Positions 44,606-53,851 are shown, counted from the stretch's first letter. The stretch: 64,000 nt of DNA from Paenibacillus sp. HWE-109 (GCF_022163125.1 NZ_CP091881.1:6386001-6450000), one strand, 5' to 3'. Notes: generated by a model from the sequence alone, not told the origin. A program made the numbers and translations.

Positions 44606-45640
44606 CTACTCCAACAAATAGGTAGCAAGCTGAACGAAGTGAAACCCAGCTTTCTGCAATTCAGGGATGGCTTTGATGACGCCTTCCGCCGTATCTTTCT
44701 CTGGGTGATTCATATGCGCAAGCACGATAGAACCGCTTTTGGCTTGGAGCAGCGCACGGTAGACTTGCTCCGTGTTATACGTCGCCCCGGCATCGCCAAG
44801 TAGATTATAGCCTGCCAACTGGGCGCCCAAGTCATGGACAATGCTGGCAGCAACGTCATCATAATAGGCCGTGCCTGAGCGGAAAAACAGCGGCCGCCGC
44901 CCCGTCAGCTTCTCAATCTGATCGGCATTGTCCGTTACCTCATGGATGACTTCGCTTACGCTTTTGGTTCCAGCAATGCCATACGCCAACCTGCCGTTGA
45001 CAGACAAGGGACGATGCTCTGTGCCGTGATTCTCGATTTCAAAAAGCGGATTCGCCGCTAACTCAGCAAAGACCTCCGGATTCGCCGCGATCCACCGCGC
45101 GTTGATGAACAAGGTCGCGGGGATCTTCTCCTTGATCAAATATTCGATCAGCTTCCGGTCGTATCCACTGCCCTCTTTCCCTCCGCAAGCGTCAAACGTC
45201 AGCGCTATCACTTGTTCCTTCGTGACCATATGCGTCCGTACGCCTGCGACTCGTTCCCCCCACTTATGGGGAGCGATTTGGCTGTAACGGTCAACCAAGT
45301 CAGAGATATCCGATGCAGACAGGGAGGTATGTGTTACGGTTGCGGGCGGGCGGGACTCGGGAGTGGGCGCTGGCCCCGGTGCAAGGCCGGGCGCGACTGT
45401 TGGCTCCCCTCTAGGCGTCTCCGAGCTCAGCGCTGAAGTGGGCGCTGACTCGGAGACGCGGTCGGGCGCGGCCGCTGCTTCCCTGCCAGACACCACCGGG
45501 CTCGGCATTGAACTCGTCGCCGAAAGCGGCAAACTTGCTTCAGCCGACTCCGCAGCGCTCTGCGAACGGCTTGACTGACAGCTTGACAGCGCCATCATCG
45601 CGAATAGAAAAAAGAGAAAGCACAAGCTGCGCTCTCTCAT
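44606..45640 (-). CDS. Polysaccharide deacetylase (NodB-type) lipoprotein
   Basis: A 344-residue protein with a lipoprotein signal (lipobox LSSC near residue 20), a long Ser/Ala/Pro-rich linker to about residue 110, then a NodB domain. Motifs are ALTFDACGG (catalytic Asp), HGTEHR (zinc His pair) and FRSGTAYYDD, with LAHMNHPEKDT near the C-terminus. It should deacetylate a cell-wall glycan on the outer face of the membrane. The ATG overlaps the YqkE-like stop by 4 nt (ATGA). Confidence 0.88.
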   Translation of the reverse strand: MRERSLCFLFFLFAMMALSSCQSSRSQSAAESAEASLPLSATSSMPSPVVSGREAAAAPDRVSESAPTSALSSETPRGEPTVAPGLAPGPAPTPESRPPATVTHTSLSASDISDLVDRYSQIAPHKWGERVAGVRTHMVTKEQVIALTFDACGGKEGSGYDRKLIEYLIKEKIPATLFINARWIAANPEVFAELAANPLFEIENHGTEHRPLSVNGRLAYGIAGTKSVSEVIHEVTDNADQIEKLTGRRPLFFRSGTAYYDDVAASIVHDLGAQLAGYNLLGDAGATYNTEQVYRALLQAKSGSIVLAHMNHPEKDTAEGVIKAIPELQKAGFHFVQLATYLLE

Positions 45641-45897
45641 TTGTGCTTTCTCCAGTCAAGTCCGCTCTTCTCGAGCAGATGTCCAAAATCGTTCTCCAGC
45701 CGTTTCTCCTCCGCTTTGCGTGCAGCTTCTGCCTCAGCTCGGAGCGCATCCTTGCGCGCCTGTTCCTCCGCTTTCATTGCGTCAGCCTGAGCCTTCAGCC
45801 CCTCCAGAATTTCTGGGCGAAGCAAATCCTTGAGCGTTGCCGGTTTATCTTGCACACTGGTATCAGCGGTTGTGGACGACCATTTCTTCTTAGCCAT
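45637..45897 (-). CDS. yqkE: YqkE-like small charged protein (DUF3886)
   Basis: An 86-residue protein of Lys/Glu/Ala-rich helix (PATLKDLLRPEILEGLKAQA, then a charged AEEQARKDA-type coil, ending FGHLLEKSGLDWRKHK). It matches the Bacillus YqkE pattern. Function is unknown. It overlaps the NodB-type gene by 4 nt, so the two are co-translated. AGAGGTGAACCC precedes the ATG. Confidence 0.8.
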   Translation of the reverse strand: MAKKKWSSTTADTSVQDKPATLKDLLRPEILEGLKAQADAMKAEEQARKDALRAEAEAARKAEEKRLENDFGHLLEKSGLDWRKHK

Positions 45898-45952
45898 AAC
45901 GGGTTCACCTCTGTTCTATTTCTCACACAGTTTTCCCCTTTATTGTACAACT

Positions 45953-47788
45953 CTACTCGTGCAAATGATAGGGGACAGTGGCGACAACGATATCTTTGTC
46001 CGCTTGAAGTTTGGAACGAATACGCGCCGCGGACTGATTGTGGAGCAGTCGGTGCCACCATTTTTTCGGCATAAATTGCGGCAGAATGACCATAATCGAT
46101 TGTTTTTCCGAAACATGCGTATCGATCCGTTCGATAAATTCAGCCAGCGGCTTCAGAATCGTCCGGTAACGTGATTTGAACACAACAAGCCTTACGCCAG
46201 GGTCCCATTTGTCCCACTTCTCCTGCATCGCTTCTTCATCCTCATCGGAGAATGATACGTAGAAAGCAATGACGTTGGGCGATAACGATTTGGCATAGTT
46301 CAAGGATTGCGCAACAACGCGGTGAATCCCCGCTACGGGGACAATAATAACAGGCTCCTTCGTGCACACACGCTCATGCTCGATATCAATGCGCAGTTGT
46401 TTGGCAACGTCATCATAGTGATGACTCACCTTCGTAATGAGCCAGAGCAGGATTGGCGTCACGATAATGACGATCCAAGCACCCTCGCTGAATTTGGTGA
46501 AACAAAAGATCAGCAACACGGCAAAGGAGACAATGCCTCCTAAACCATTAATAAGCGACTTGCCGATCCAGCCTTTCACGCGTTCTTTCAACCATTTGCG
46601 GACCAGACCGCTTTGCGCCAGTGTAAAGGATAAGAAAACGCCAATTGCGTATAAAGGAATAAGTGCATCTGTTTTACCTTTGAAAATGATCAAAAGAATA
46701 CTGGCCAGGACACCTAGCGTGACAATCCCGTAGTGAAAAGACAACCGGTCTCCTCGGTATGAGAACATACGCGGGAAGTTTTTATCTTGAGCCATGATGG
46801 AAGCCAAAATAGGGAATCCGTTGAAGCTGGTATTGGCAGCCAACACCAAGATCAGCATGGTGCCGATCTGCGTGGCATAGTATAGCGTTCCACGGCCAAA
46901 AGCTTGCTCCGTAACCATCGATAAGACGGATGTGTGACCATGCGGATCAGGCGCGATGCCGTATCCCAAGCTGAGCAGCGTCACACCGCCGAATACGATA
47001 GCCAACAGCGTGCCTAGCGAAGCTAATGTGCGCTTGGCATTTTTCACGGATGGTGTGCGGAAATGCGGGACAGCGTCGGAGATAGCCTCGATGCCAGTTA
47101 CGGCTGAACAGCCGGAAGAGAATGCTTTCAGGATGACGAATAGCGTCAATGAACTTGTCATGGAGCTTGGCGCGAACTGAATCGGATGCATGTTCATCGA
47201 ACCGCTCAGCATGTCGAAAATCCCTTTGCCAATCAGCAGTAAAATACAAAGAATAAAAAAGTACGTCGGAATCGCGAACACAGTTCCAGACTCGGATGTG
47301 CCTCGCAAATTAAGCCAAACCATCAGCCAAACCAAGATCAAAGCAATGGGAACAATATATGGCACCGTGATTGGAAATGCCGACGTGATGGCCGTCACAC
47401 CGGCCGAGATCGATACCGCAACGGTTAATGTATAATCGATAAGCAGCGAAACTCCTGTGAGTCTCCCCCAAACCATGCCTAAATTTTCTTTGGCTACCAT
47501 GTAGGCGCCACCGCCCATAGGATAAGCCTCAATCACTTGACGATAGCTGAGCACAAGCAGCGTAATCAAAGCGATAATGGAAATCGCAATCGGCAATGAG
47601 AATGCAAAAGCAGCAATGCCCACTGTTGCAAGCTCTAATAGAATTTGCTCTGTACCATAAGCCACCGAAGATAGCGCATCTGAAGAGAGAATGGGTAATG
47701 CTTTCCAAACCTGCATTTTTTCAGATTCGAGTTCTGCCGATTTGAGCGGCTTGCCGAATACAATTTTTTTCAATGAATCGCTTGTCAT
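45953..47788 (-). CDS. kimA: KimA-like high-affinity potassium importer (YdaO family, APC superfamily)
   Basis: About 611 residues with 12 predicted spans and a C-terminal soluble domain of about 150 residues, close to Bacillus KimA in length. Landmarks are WKALPILSSDALSSVAYGTE, EAYPMGGGAYMVAKENLG, GCSAVTGIEAISDAVPHFRT and LAANTSFNGFPILASIMAQD. KimA brings in K+ with H+ and is shut off by c-di-AMP. The c-di-AMP riboswitch directly upstream supports the call. A TTG at 47806 lies inside the ribosome binding site (TTGGAGGAA), so I use ATG 47788. Confidence 0.9.
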   Translation of the reverse strand: MTSDSLKKIVFGKPLKSAELESEKMQVWKALPILSSDALSSVAYGTEQILLELATVGIAAFAFSLPIAISIIALITLLVLSYRQVIEAYPMGGGAYMVAKENLGMVWGRLTGVSLLIDYTLTVAVSISAGVTAITSAFPITVPYIVPIALILVWLMVWLNLRGTSESGTVFAIPTYFFILCILLLIGKGIFDMLSGSMNMHPIQFAPSSMTSSLTLFVILKAFSSGCSAVTGIEAISDAVPHFRTPSVKNAKRTLASLGTLLAIVFGGVTLLSLGYGIAPDPHGHTSVLSMVTEQAFGRGTLYYATQIGTMLILVLAANTSFNGFPILASIMAQDKNFPRMFSYRGDRLSFHYGIVTLGVLASILLIIFKGKTDALIPLYAIGVFLSFTLAQSGLVRKWLKERVKGWIGKSLINGLGGIVSFAVLLIFCFTKFSEGAWIVIIVTPILLWLITKVSHHYDDVAKQLRIDIEHERVCTKEPVIIVPVAGIHRVVAQSLNYAKSLSPNVIAFYVSFSDEDEEAMQEKWDKWDPGVRLVVFKSRYRTILKPLAEFIERIDTHVSEKQSIMVILPQFMPKKWWHRLLHNQSAARIRSKLQADKDIVVATVPYHLHE

Positions 47789-47844
47789 GCTGTGAAATTC
47801 CTCCAAATTAGTCTAGTATTGAGTTCTTTTCCCTTTTTAGGACG

Positions 47845-47870
47845 CAAAAAAACACAAGGATAGACCTTGT
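47845..47870 (-). terminator. Riboswitch expression-platform terminator before kimA
   Basis: On the minus strand CACAAGG-TCTAT-CCTTGTG is followed by TTTTTTT, between the aptamer and the kimA ribosome binding site. It fits a ligand-induced transcription stop. Confidence 0.85.
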
Positions 47871-47897
47871 GCTTAGCCACATGTTCTCCTTTCTCAC

Positions 47898-48028
47898 GAT
47901 CGCTTACGAGGTTAGCTGACGGGTTCGGGCCGCGAGAAATCTGCCCTAAAGGTACAATATCATGCACCTTATTCACCCCGTTGAAACCTATGGTTCCCCC
48001 GCTTTTCTATTCAGAAAATTAAGCGAAA
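47898..48028 (-). ncRNA. ydaO-type c-di-AMP riboswitch aptamer
   Basis: On the minus strand the RNA opens with TTTCGCTTAA and closes with CGTAAGCGA (outer pairing). In between lie GGGGGAACCATAGG, GGGGTGAAT, AGGGCAG and CCCGAACCCGTCAGCTAACC, the conserved ydaO/yuaA blocks in order. Upstream of kimA this senses c-di-AMP and should turn expression off. The 48029-48206 stretch between it and the next gene shows nothing else. Confidence 0.92.
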
Positions 48029-48206
48029 TATTCAGTTATAACTACGTTCTGAATACTACTCTCTTCTCAGTTCATAGTAAAGGATGGAAAAGTCTTAAAA
48101 AGTATTATTCCAACCTCTCATTCCTCCAATAATTCGCTTACAACGTTTTGGATCTCTCTCTATCTCTTTTTATCTTCCGATATCGTAGTTCTAGGTCATT
48201 TCACAG

Positions 48207-48236
48207 AAAAAAGCTGCCTTGATGGCAGCTTTTTTT
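48207..48236 (-). terminator. Terminator after the NADH dehydrogenase gene
   Basis: AAAAAAGCTGCC pairs with GGCAGCTTTTTT around TTGAT, giving a T run on either strand, 4 nt after the ndh-type stop. Confidence 0.85.
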
Positions 48237-48239
48237 CTT

Positions 48240-49469
48240 CTAACTTCTGACATGAGAATTGCGAGTTGACATTTTTTGTTTAAAAATCATCTTTTTCCAT
48301 ATAAGTGGAATACCGCCTATGAGGAATAAATAGCGCGCATCGATCATTTTTTTGATCAAAGCAGCGAATTTCCCCTTTACTTTTTTCACTTTCAAAGTGC
48401 CAACAGCTTCTCCGCGTCCCAATGAAGCCACAGTCCCTTTGTAGTCATAGGCAAAAGGTCTCAGCGGTTTCCCACGCAAGGTATAAAGTAAATTTCGGGC
48501 TGTGTTATAGCCTTGCTGGACGGCGATTTGGGCGTTCGCGGGGTATGGTGTCCCTTCCGGACTCATAACAATGGAGCAATCTCCTGTAATAAACACATCA
48601 GGGTATTGCCACGAGCGCAGGTAATCATCCACTTTCACCCGCCCCCGCTGCACATCGAATCCAGCTTGCTGCAGCAAGGCGTTCCCGCGAACACCCCCCG
48701 ACCAAATGATCGTGCCTGCTCGAATGAACTGTCCATCTCCGAGCCGGACGCCGTCCGCTTCGCAGGCTTGAATGGCAGTCGACAACTTATACTGAACGCC
48801 TTTGCGGCGCATCACTTCCATGCCGTATTCCACCAAATCATTCGGCAATCCTGGCGGTAGGGCTGTTGGCGAGGCTTCCACATTAATGATTTGCACGAGA
48901 GCCGGATCTACATCATAAGTCCTGCATAGAACCGGGATGCGATCGGCCAATTCCCCGACGAACTCCGTTCCCGTAAAGCCCGCACCCCCAATGACGAATG
49001 TCAGATACTCTTTGTGCTGGGGATTCATTTTATACTTGGCAAACATATATTGGGTATGCTGGCGGATGAACCGCACACTATTAATGCTATGAATCGACAT
49101 CGCATGCTCCCGCAACCCCGGAATGCCGAACGTCTCCGTCTCACTGCCCAAACCTACGACAAGGTAGTCATAGCTCAGCGTATCATCCGTTAAAACAACC
49201 TTTTTGTCCGCTGGCAGGATTTGCTGAACGGTGGATTTCACGAAATGAATTTTGCGTTCATCGATAAGATCCCTGATCGCGACGCGGGCATTCTCATGAT
49301 GATCGGTACCCGCTGCGGGCATATGCAGATGCGTCGTCATATAATGATAATCATGCTTGTTTACCAAAGTAACCGTCATTTCTCCCGATCTGATCAGCTT
49401 CTGCAGCCTGATCGCTGTAACAACACCGCCATACCCTGCACCCAGAATCACTACTTTCGCTGGTTTCAT
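48240..49469 (-). CDS. Type II NADH dehydrogenase (NDH-2, NAD(P)/FAD oxidoreductase)
   Basis: A 409-residue flavoprotein. The FAD-binding GxGxxG is VVILGAGYGGVVTAIRL at residues 5-21, the second nucleotide motif is FVIGGAGFTGTEFVGELADR near 170, and the FAD-closing block is DVFITGDCSIV near 295 followed by PYPANAQIAVQQG. This layout is NDH-2, which passes electrons from NADH to menaquinone without pumping. A C-terminal amphipathic/hydrophobic stretch (LFLIGGIPLIWKKMIF) suits membrane attachment. GGAGGAGAGG precedes the ATG. Confidence 0.9.
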   Translation of the reverse strand: MKPAKVVILGAGYGGVVTAIRLQKLIRSGEMTVTLVNKHDYHYMTTHLHMPAAGTDHHENARVAIRDLIDERKIHFVKSTVQQILPADKKVVLTDDTLSYDYLVVGLGSETETFGIPGLREHAMSIHSINSVRFIRQHTQYMFAKYKMNPQHKEYLTFVIGGAGFTGTEFVGELADRIPVLCRTYDVDPALVQIINVEASPTALPPGLPNDLVEYGMEVMRRKGVQYKLSTAIQACEADGVRLGDGQFIRAGTIIWSGGVRGNALLQQAGFDVQRGRVKVDDYLRSWQYPDVFITGDCSIVMSPEGTPYPANAQIAVQQGYNTARNLLYTLRGKPLRPFAYDYKGTVASLGRGEAVGTLKVKKVKGKFAALIKKMIDARYLFLIGGIPLIWKKMIFKQKMSTRNSHVRS

Positions 49470-49654
49470 CTAAATCCTCTCCTCCGATTGAATCACTTAT
49501 GCTCTACTGAATCGTGATAATCTGAGGACCAAACCCATGAAAGTGGATATGTGAAAATAATCACATAGTTAATCGAGGGTGACGGGCGGTTTGGCTCTCT
49601 CTATATGTTATGATTCAACTCCTGAAAAATCACTAGAAAATCGTCTACGACAAA

Positions 49655-49690
49655 CAAAAAAAAGCCGGAGTGCCCATCCACTCACAGCTT
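49655..49690 (-). terminator. Candidate terminator after the EcsC-like gene
   Basis: On the minus strand GAGTG-GATGGG-CACTC is followed after CGGC by eight T. Stem is short. Confidence 0.45.
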
Positions 49691-50464
49691 CTTAGGTTTC
49701 GCTATATCTTGCAGCCAACGCAGCCGAAAACAATTCATCCCCGCCACCCCAAGCTCTTCCAGCAAGCCATAATTGGCCCAAGCCCCGACGACAGCCCCTA
49801 TACCGGGAACCAACTGAAGCATTTTGCGAAAATCAATCGTATCGCGGTATTCCTGCTGCAACTGCTTCCAATCCACTTGATCCATATAGGCCTCAGCCGG
49901 CGGAAAAGTGTCAGCCACGCTGCGCCAATTTTTGATGGTAAGCAGAAGCTCGGGTTTCTTCTCATGGCTGGAAAAAGCCAATTGAAACACATAGAGAATG
50001 AATAGACGCTCTCTGTAGTCCTTCGTCGAATAGCCATAGACATGCGCCAGCTCAAACAGAAATTTCAACTTGATGCCAATTAAAATAGGGAAATCCGCAA
50101 GCCCAAGCAGAATCCCTCCCGCTCCTGTCCCTGCTCCCTCGGCAGCGGCGATCTTCTTATAGAGCGCCAGCAATTCCTCTGCTTTCGCATCGCGATCTGC
50201 CAAAGAGAGCCCTTGCAGCGGCCCCTGCGCAGGGATGTAATTGATGCCGAACAGAGTTGTCTGAATAATGCCTTTTACCGTTGCGGTAATCGTCGCATGA
50301 ACCTTGTCAGGGATCAAATTATTGATGCCTGTCTGCATCGATTTGGACGCTCGTTCCACGAGATTTGGGAGCTTATGCTGCCGGATTTCCCAACGTTTGA
50401 GCTGTCTGGCCGTTTGCTGTTCGTACAGGGTGTATTCGGACTCCACTGATTTCACCACCGCCAT
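49682..50464 (-). CDS. EcsC-family protein
   Basis: A 260-residue protein with EcsC landmarks: an N-terminal basic helix (LYEQQTARQLKRWEIRQHK), GAGTGAGGILLGLADFPILI near residue 110, and YVFQLAFSS. EcsC in Bacillus is encoded with the EcsAB ABC transporter but its own function is unclear. Here it stands alone. The ribosome binding site before ATG 50464 is poor, so the start is less certain. The ATPase-T fusion gene ends 65 nt upstream in transcription terms. Confidence 0.82.
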   Translation of the reverse strand: MAVVKSVESEYTLYEQQTARQLKRWEIRQHKLPNLVERASKSMQTGINNLIPDKVHATITATVKGIIQTTLFGINYIPAQGPLQGLSLADRDAKAEELLALYKKIAAAEGAGTGAGGILLGLADFPILIGIKLKFLFELAHVYGYSTKDYRERLFILYVFQLAFSSHEKKPELLLTIKNWRSVADTFPPAEAYMDQVDWKQLQQEYRDTIDFRKMLQLVPGIGAVVGAWANYGLLEELGVAGMNCFRLRWLQDIAKPKKL

Positions 50465-50528
50465 CCCAATAAAGAATTTTCACTACAAGTATATACTTTA
50501 AGCAGCCACTTGCACCACCTGGAAAACC

Positions 50529-52196
50529 TTAACGAATAACAAGTAAAAGTGCAAAACCAACAACCCCCGCAGCCACGATATAACTATCCCGGTTCTGCCA
50601 CTTTAAAGTACTTTTTTTCAACAGCAGCTGCCTGCCGTCGATTTTCTTCATTTCCATGGCGACAGTCAGCTGCTCGGCTTTGTGGAACATGGCAAGCAGC
50701 AGAGGAACGACAAGCGCAGGGATATCCCGTGAGCGGACAGCTCCCGGACGAATGGCTGCCTTGCCTCTTGCTCGGACAATCGCTGAAAACCGCGTCCACT
50801 CCCGTAATATCATCGGAATGAACCGAAACATCATGGAGACGGCAAGCGAAAATGATTCAACGGGCAGCTTCACTTTCCGCAGATATTTCAAAGCCCAATT
50901 CAGTCCAGCTACCAATTGTCCGTAGGGTGTTGTCACGGCGAGCCAATAGCCATCCATGAGAATAAGAAACAGTCGCGTCACCGTGAATGCCGTGCTCCAA
51001 CCGCGTTCCAGCGAGTAGCCCAGCCGGAACGATCCCTCCGGCGACGTCCAGTTCATGCCGGCAAGCCAGATCGAGAGGACCATGAAGATAAGGAATGGCA
51101 CCGCGATCTTCCAACTGCTGCGCAGCACGCTGCGCGGCAGGCCGAGGCTCGCGAGGCCAAGCAGCAGCGCGGAAGCCGCGAGGCCGCTCCATGTCATCTG
51201 CTGCATCGTCCCGATGACGAGCAGCAGGTAGAGCAGCCACTTCGCGCGCGGATCGACCCGCAGCCACGCGGCCTGCGGGGGCGGCGCTGCCGCGCTCGCT
51301 TCGCGCGCGGGCGGAGCATCCGGCGCTGCCGCTTGCGGCGCCGGAACTTCAGCGCTGCGGCGTTCGCGCAGCGCCTCGAGCATCGCCGGCGCCGCAAGCT
51401 CCGGCGTGAGCAGGTCCGGCGCGATGGCGATGCCATAGCGCGCCATCGCAAGCGCGGCCTCCACGCAGCTCGGGAGGCCAACCCCGGCGCGCGCCAGCAG
51501 CTCCGGCGCGCGGCACAGCGCTTCAGGCGTGCCGTCGAAGACGAGCGCGCCGCGGTCTAGCACAAGGACACGGTCTGCCAGCGGCAGGAACGTGTCCAGA
51601 TCATGCGTGGCGATGACGAAGCCGCCACGCTCCCGCTCGCGAATAAGGCGCAGCAATTCGCGAACGGCCGCCGCCTCGAGGCCGGCGGTTGGCTCATCCA
51701 TGAGGAGCCAATCCGGCGCCGTGGCGAAGGTGGTAGCCAGCGCAAGCCGGCGCTGCTCTCCGCCGCTAAGCGCGAAAGGCGAGCGCTCCATGGCAAAAAT
51801 GCCACGTGGATCGTGCTCTTCACACGCCTCCCGAATGCGCCTGTCAGATTCGCTAGCCACCAATTTATACGGTCTGAGCGAGTAGGCAAACTCTTGCCTT
51901 ATACTCCGGGCAAACAATTGCTGCTCAGGGAACTGAAACGTCAAGCCAAGACGCAGAAGATGCGCTTGATTCACTTTCCTTTTGTCCCACAGCGGCTGTT
52001 GGTCAATGGCTATTGATCCGCTGTGCGGCTCTAGAATCCCTGCCAAGACTTGCAGAAAGGTCGACTTTCCCGAACCTGTATGACCTATTAACAGCGTTAC
52101 GGAACCATCCGACAGCTCGAGACTAAGCTCTTTTAATAAGTGGCGGTTGGGATCATCCGGGGCTTGTACCCCTATACGGTTCAGAGTTAAAGGCAC
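50529..52196 (-). CDS. ECF transporter ATPase-transmembrane fusion (EcfA2-EcfT)
   Basis: A 555-residue fusion. Residues 1-235 form an ABC ATPase with Walker A HTGSGKST (K44), signature ALSGGEQRR and Walker B WLLMDEPTAGLE. An Ala/Pro/Arg-rich linker spans about 255-300. The rest is an EcfT domain with hydrophobic spans and the coupling motif VRARGKA after MMFRFIPMILREW. EcfA and EcfT are normally separate proteins. The GTG start overlaps the EcfA1 gene by 10 nt. Divergent bioY makes biotin the likely cargo. The linker region (51.1-51.6 kb) is strongly GC-rich. The frame is uninterrupted, so I do not read it as two genes. Confidence 0.9.
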   Translation of the reverse strand: MPLTLNRIGVQAPDDPNRHLLKELSLELSDGSVTLLIGHTGSGKSTFLQVLAGILEPHSGSIAIDQQPLWDKRKVNQAHLLRLGLTFQFPEQQLFARSIRQEFAYSLRPYKLVASESDRRIREACEEHDPRGIFAMERSPFALSGGEQRRLALATTFATAPDWLLMDEPTAGLEAAAVRELLRLIRERERGGFVIATHDLDTFLPLADRVLVLDRGALVFDGTPEALCRAPELLARAGVGLPSCVEAALAMARYGIAIAPDLLTPELAAPAMLEALRERRSAEVPAPQAAAPDAPPAREASAAAPPPQAAWLRVDPRAKWLLYLLLVIGTMQQMTWSGLAASALLLGLASLGLPRSVLRSSWKIAVPFLIFMVLSIWLAGMNWTSPEGSFRLGYSLERGWSTAFTVTRLFLILMDGYWLAVTTPYGQLVAGLNWALKYLRKVKLPVESFSLAVSMMFRFIPMILREWTRFSAIVRARGKAAIRPGAVRSRDIPALVVPLLLAMFHKAEQLTVAMEMKKIDGRQLLLKKSTLKWQNRDSYIVAAGVVGFALLLVIR

Positions 52197-53029
52197 GGAG
52201 CAGCCACCGCCTCTGCCAGTTCGTCCATATTCAACGGAAGCAACCCCAATTTACACCCCATCTGCAATAGACTAATAGCCGTCTTAACAGCAAAAGGCGC
52301 ATCAAGTCCCAACGCCGTACAGGGTGTCATAACAGCGAGTTCAGCCTCATTGTCACCATAAAAAAAGGCTCTTGGCTCGCCATCATACGTAATTCGTCCT
52401 TCACCAAAACCAATTACACGCGTGGCGTCCGCGACCTCTTCCAAGCGATGCGTGATCCAGACAATCGTGGTTCCCTGCTGATAGGCCGCTCTGACTGCTT
52501 GACGCACTTCTTTGCGGGCTGCAGGGTCCAGCATGGCCGTCGGTTCATCCAAAACAAGCATTTCCGGTTGAACGGACAGCGCTGCCGCCAAATTCACCAG
52601 CTGCTTTTGGCCACCCGATAATGTATTCAACGTTCGATCTACAGGGAGAGATAGTCCAACCGAGGACAAGATTTCCTTATACTGCGCTTCACGCTCTTCT
52701 TCATCCGTGCTTATCTCAGTGGCTATGTAGTCAAGTTCTTCCCGAATGGTGTCCCCAATAAATTGCGCGTCAGGGATTTGCAGCACACCGCGGGTAGCGA
52801 CGGCAGCGCTCTTGGGAACCTTCATTTCCCCCTCAGAAAGTGGGCATAAACCTAACAAAACACTGGCTAATGTACTTTTGCCGCTGCCATTAGGCCCTAT
52901 AACGACAATCCATTCTCCCTTATGAATATCTAAGGAAACCTCTGACCATACGCGTCTTCCTTCTCCCATTTCCGTTCGATATACGACCGAAGCCTGTCGC
53001 AGGGATGTTAAAATCTCACTTTTTGACAT
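52187..53029 (-). CDS. ECF transporter ATPase (EcfA1-type)
   Basis: A 280-residue ABC ATPase with Walker A GPNGSGKST, Q-loop region (RGVLQIPDAQFIGDTI), signature TLSGGQKQL and Walker B MLVLDEPTAMLDP. The C-terminal extension (LGLDAPFAVKTAISLLQMGC) is typical of EcfA proteins. It would pair with the ATPase half of the downstream fusion to power uptake. The ATG has AAAGGAA about 10 nt upstream. It is divergent from bioY across a 115-bp gap holding a BirA operator. Confidence 0.9.
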   Translation of the reverse strand: MSKSEILTSLRQASVVYRTEMGEGRRVWSEVSLDIHKGEWIVVIGPNGSGKSTLASVLLGLCPLSEGEMKVPKSAAVATRGVLQIPDAQFIGDTIREELDYIATEISTDEEEREAQYKEILSSVGLSLPVDRTLNTLSGGQKQLVNLAAALSVQPEMLVLDEPTAMLDPAARKEVRQAVRAAYQQGTTIVWITHRLEEVADATRVIGFGEGRITYDGEPRAFFYGDNEAELAVMTPCTALGLDAPFAVKTAISLLQMGCKLGLLPLNMDELAEAVAAPCL

Positions 53030-53083
53030 ATGTAAAATGTTCCTTTCACTTTCATAAAAGATGTGCTATTATCTGATTGTTGA

Positions 53084-53116
53084 TTGTCAACTGATGTTGG
53101 ATTATCGAGTTAACAA
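53084..53116 (+). promoter_or_regulatory. BirA operator between the ECF operon and bioY
   Basis: TTGTCAACT-N15-AGTTAACAA is close to the Gram-positive BirA dyad (TTGTTAACC-N14-16-GGTTAACAA). It lies 29 nt before bioY and 55 nt before the EcfA1 start, just behind a possible TGC-TATTAT -10 box at 53067-53072. Biotin-BirA repression of bioY, and perhaps of both genes, is expected. Confidence 0.8.
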
Positions 53117-53144
53117 TACCCTAACCATAACAGAAACAGGAGCG

Positions 53145-53771
53145 ATGAACAATATGAAACTCACACTGCGCGGCGTTGTTTTCAGTGCACTTTTTGCAGC
53201 TTTTCTTGTTTTATTCAGTTTTGCCCAAATCAGATTGCCAGTCTCCCCTGTCCCCATTACCTTGCAAACACTAGCCGTTATGCTGGCTGGCGGTTTACTT
53301 GGCGCGCGTTACGGATTCCTGAGCATGGCCCTCGTTGTAGTCCTTACTGCCGTAGGGTTTCCGATGCTGCACGGGAATGGAGGGATAGGCATTGTTCTTG
53401 GACCTACAGGCGGTTTCATTATGATTTGGCCCTTTTCCGCTATGCTGATTGGCCTCATTCTTCCGCGCATTCGCATGGCTAACAGAACATTGAATTTCGT
53501 TGCAACCTTTCTCGTTCTTGAAGTATTCGGCTCCTTGTTTCTTTACCTAGCCGGGGTACCTTGGTTGATGTACAAAGTACCTACGTATACATTCGCTACC
53601 GCAATGGTTCAAGGCTGCTACCCTTTCCTGCTAGGCGATGCCATCAAAGCTGTGGTTGCAACGCTCATTATAGCACCTGTTCGCCAAGTATTCCCGCCCC
53701 AAAGACTGACTGGTTCCTCTTCACACCATGTTGTTCAAACCCATAAGAAGCCAGATGTTTTCGTTAATTAA
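53145..53771 (+). CDS. bioY: BioY biotin transporter substrate-binding (S) subunit
   Basis: About 208 residues with six hydrophobic segments and BioY landmarks: FAQIRLPVSPVPITLQTLAV, MLAGGLLGARYGFLSM, GGIGIVLGPTGGFIMIWPF and AGVPWLMYKVPTY. BioY captures biotin in the membrane and works with an ECF module; such a module is divergent at 50529-53029. Starts at 53145 (GGAGCG very close) or 53154 are both possible. The C-terminus has an extra tail (PQRLTGSSSHHVVQTHKKPD). Confidence 0.9.
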   Translation: MNNMKLTLRGVVFSALFAAFLVLFSFAQIRLPVSPVPITLQTLAVMLAGGLLGARYGFLSMALVVVLTAVGFPMLHGNGGIGIVLGPTGGFIMIWPFSAMLIGLILPRIRMANRTLNFVATFLVLEVFGSLFLYLAGVPWLMYKVPTYTFATAMVQGCYPFLLGDAIKAVVATLIIAPVRQVFPPQRLTGSSSHHVVQTHKKPDVFVN

Positions 53772-53787
53772 ATCCGCTTATCCCAAG

Positions 53788-53851
53788 TGGCCTTGCAGCC
53801 GTAAAAGATTGGAGTATCCCTCGAATCTTTGGCAGCTGCAAGGCCATTTTT
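53788..53851 (+). terminator. Terminator after bioY
   Basis: TGGCCTTGCAGC (53788-53799) pairs with GCTGCAAGGCCA (53835-53846), then TTTTTA. The loop contains a second short hairpin. Confidence 0.85.

Noticed and set aside
50529..52196. Two separate genes (EcfA2 and EcfT) joined by a sequencing error
   Set aside because: The frame is continuous through a normal-looking linker and there is no ribosome binding site or start at the domain border. Kept as one fused gene.
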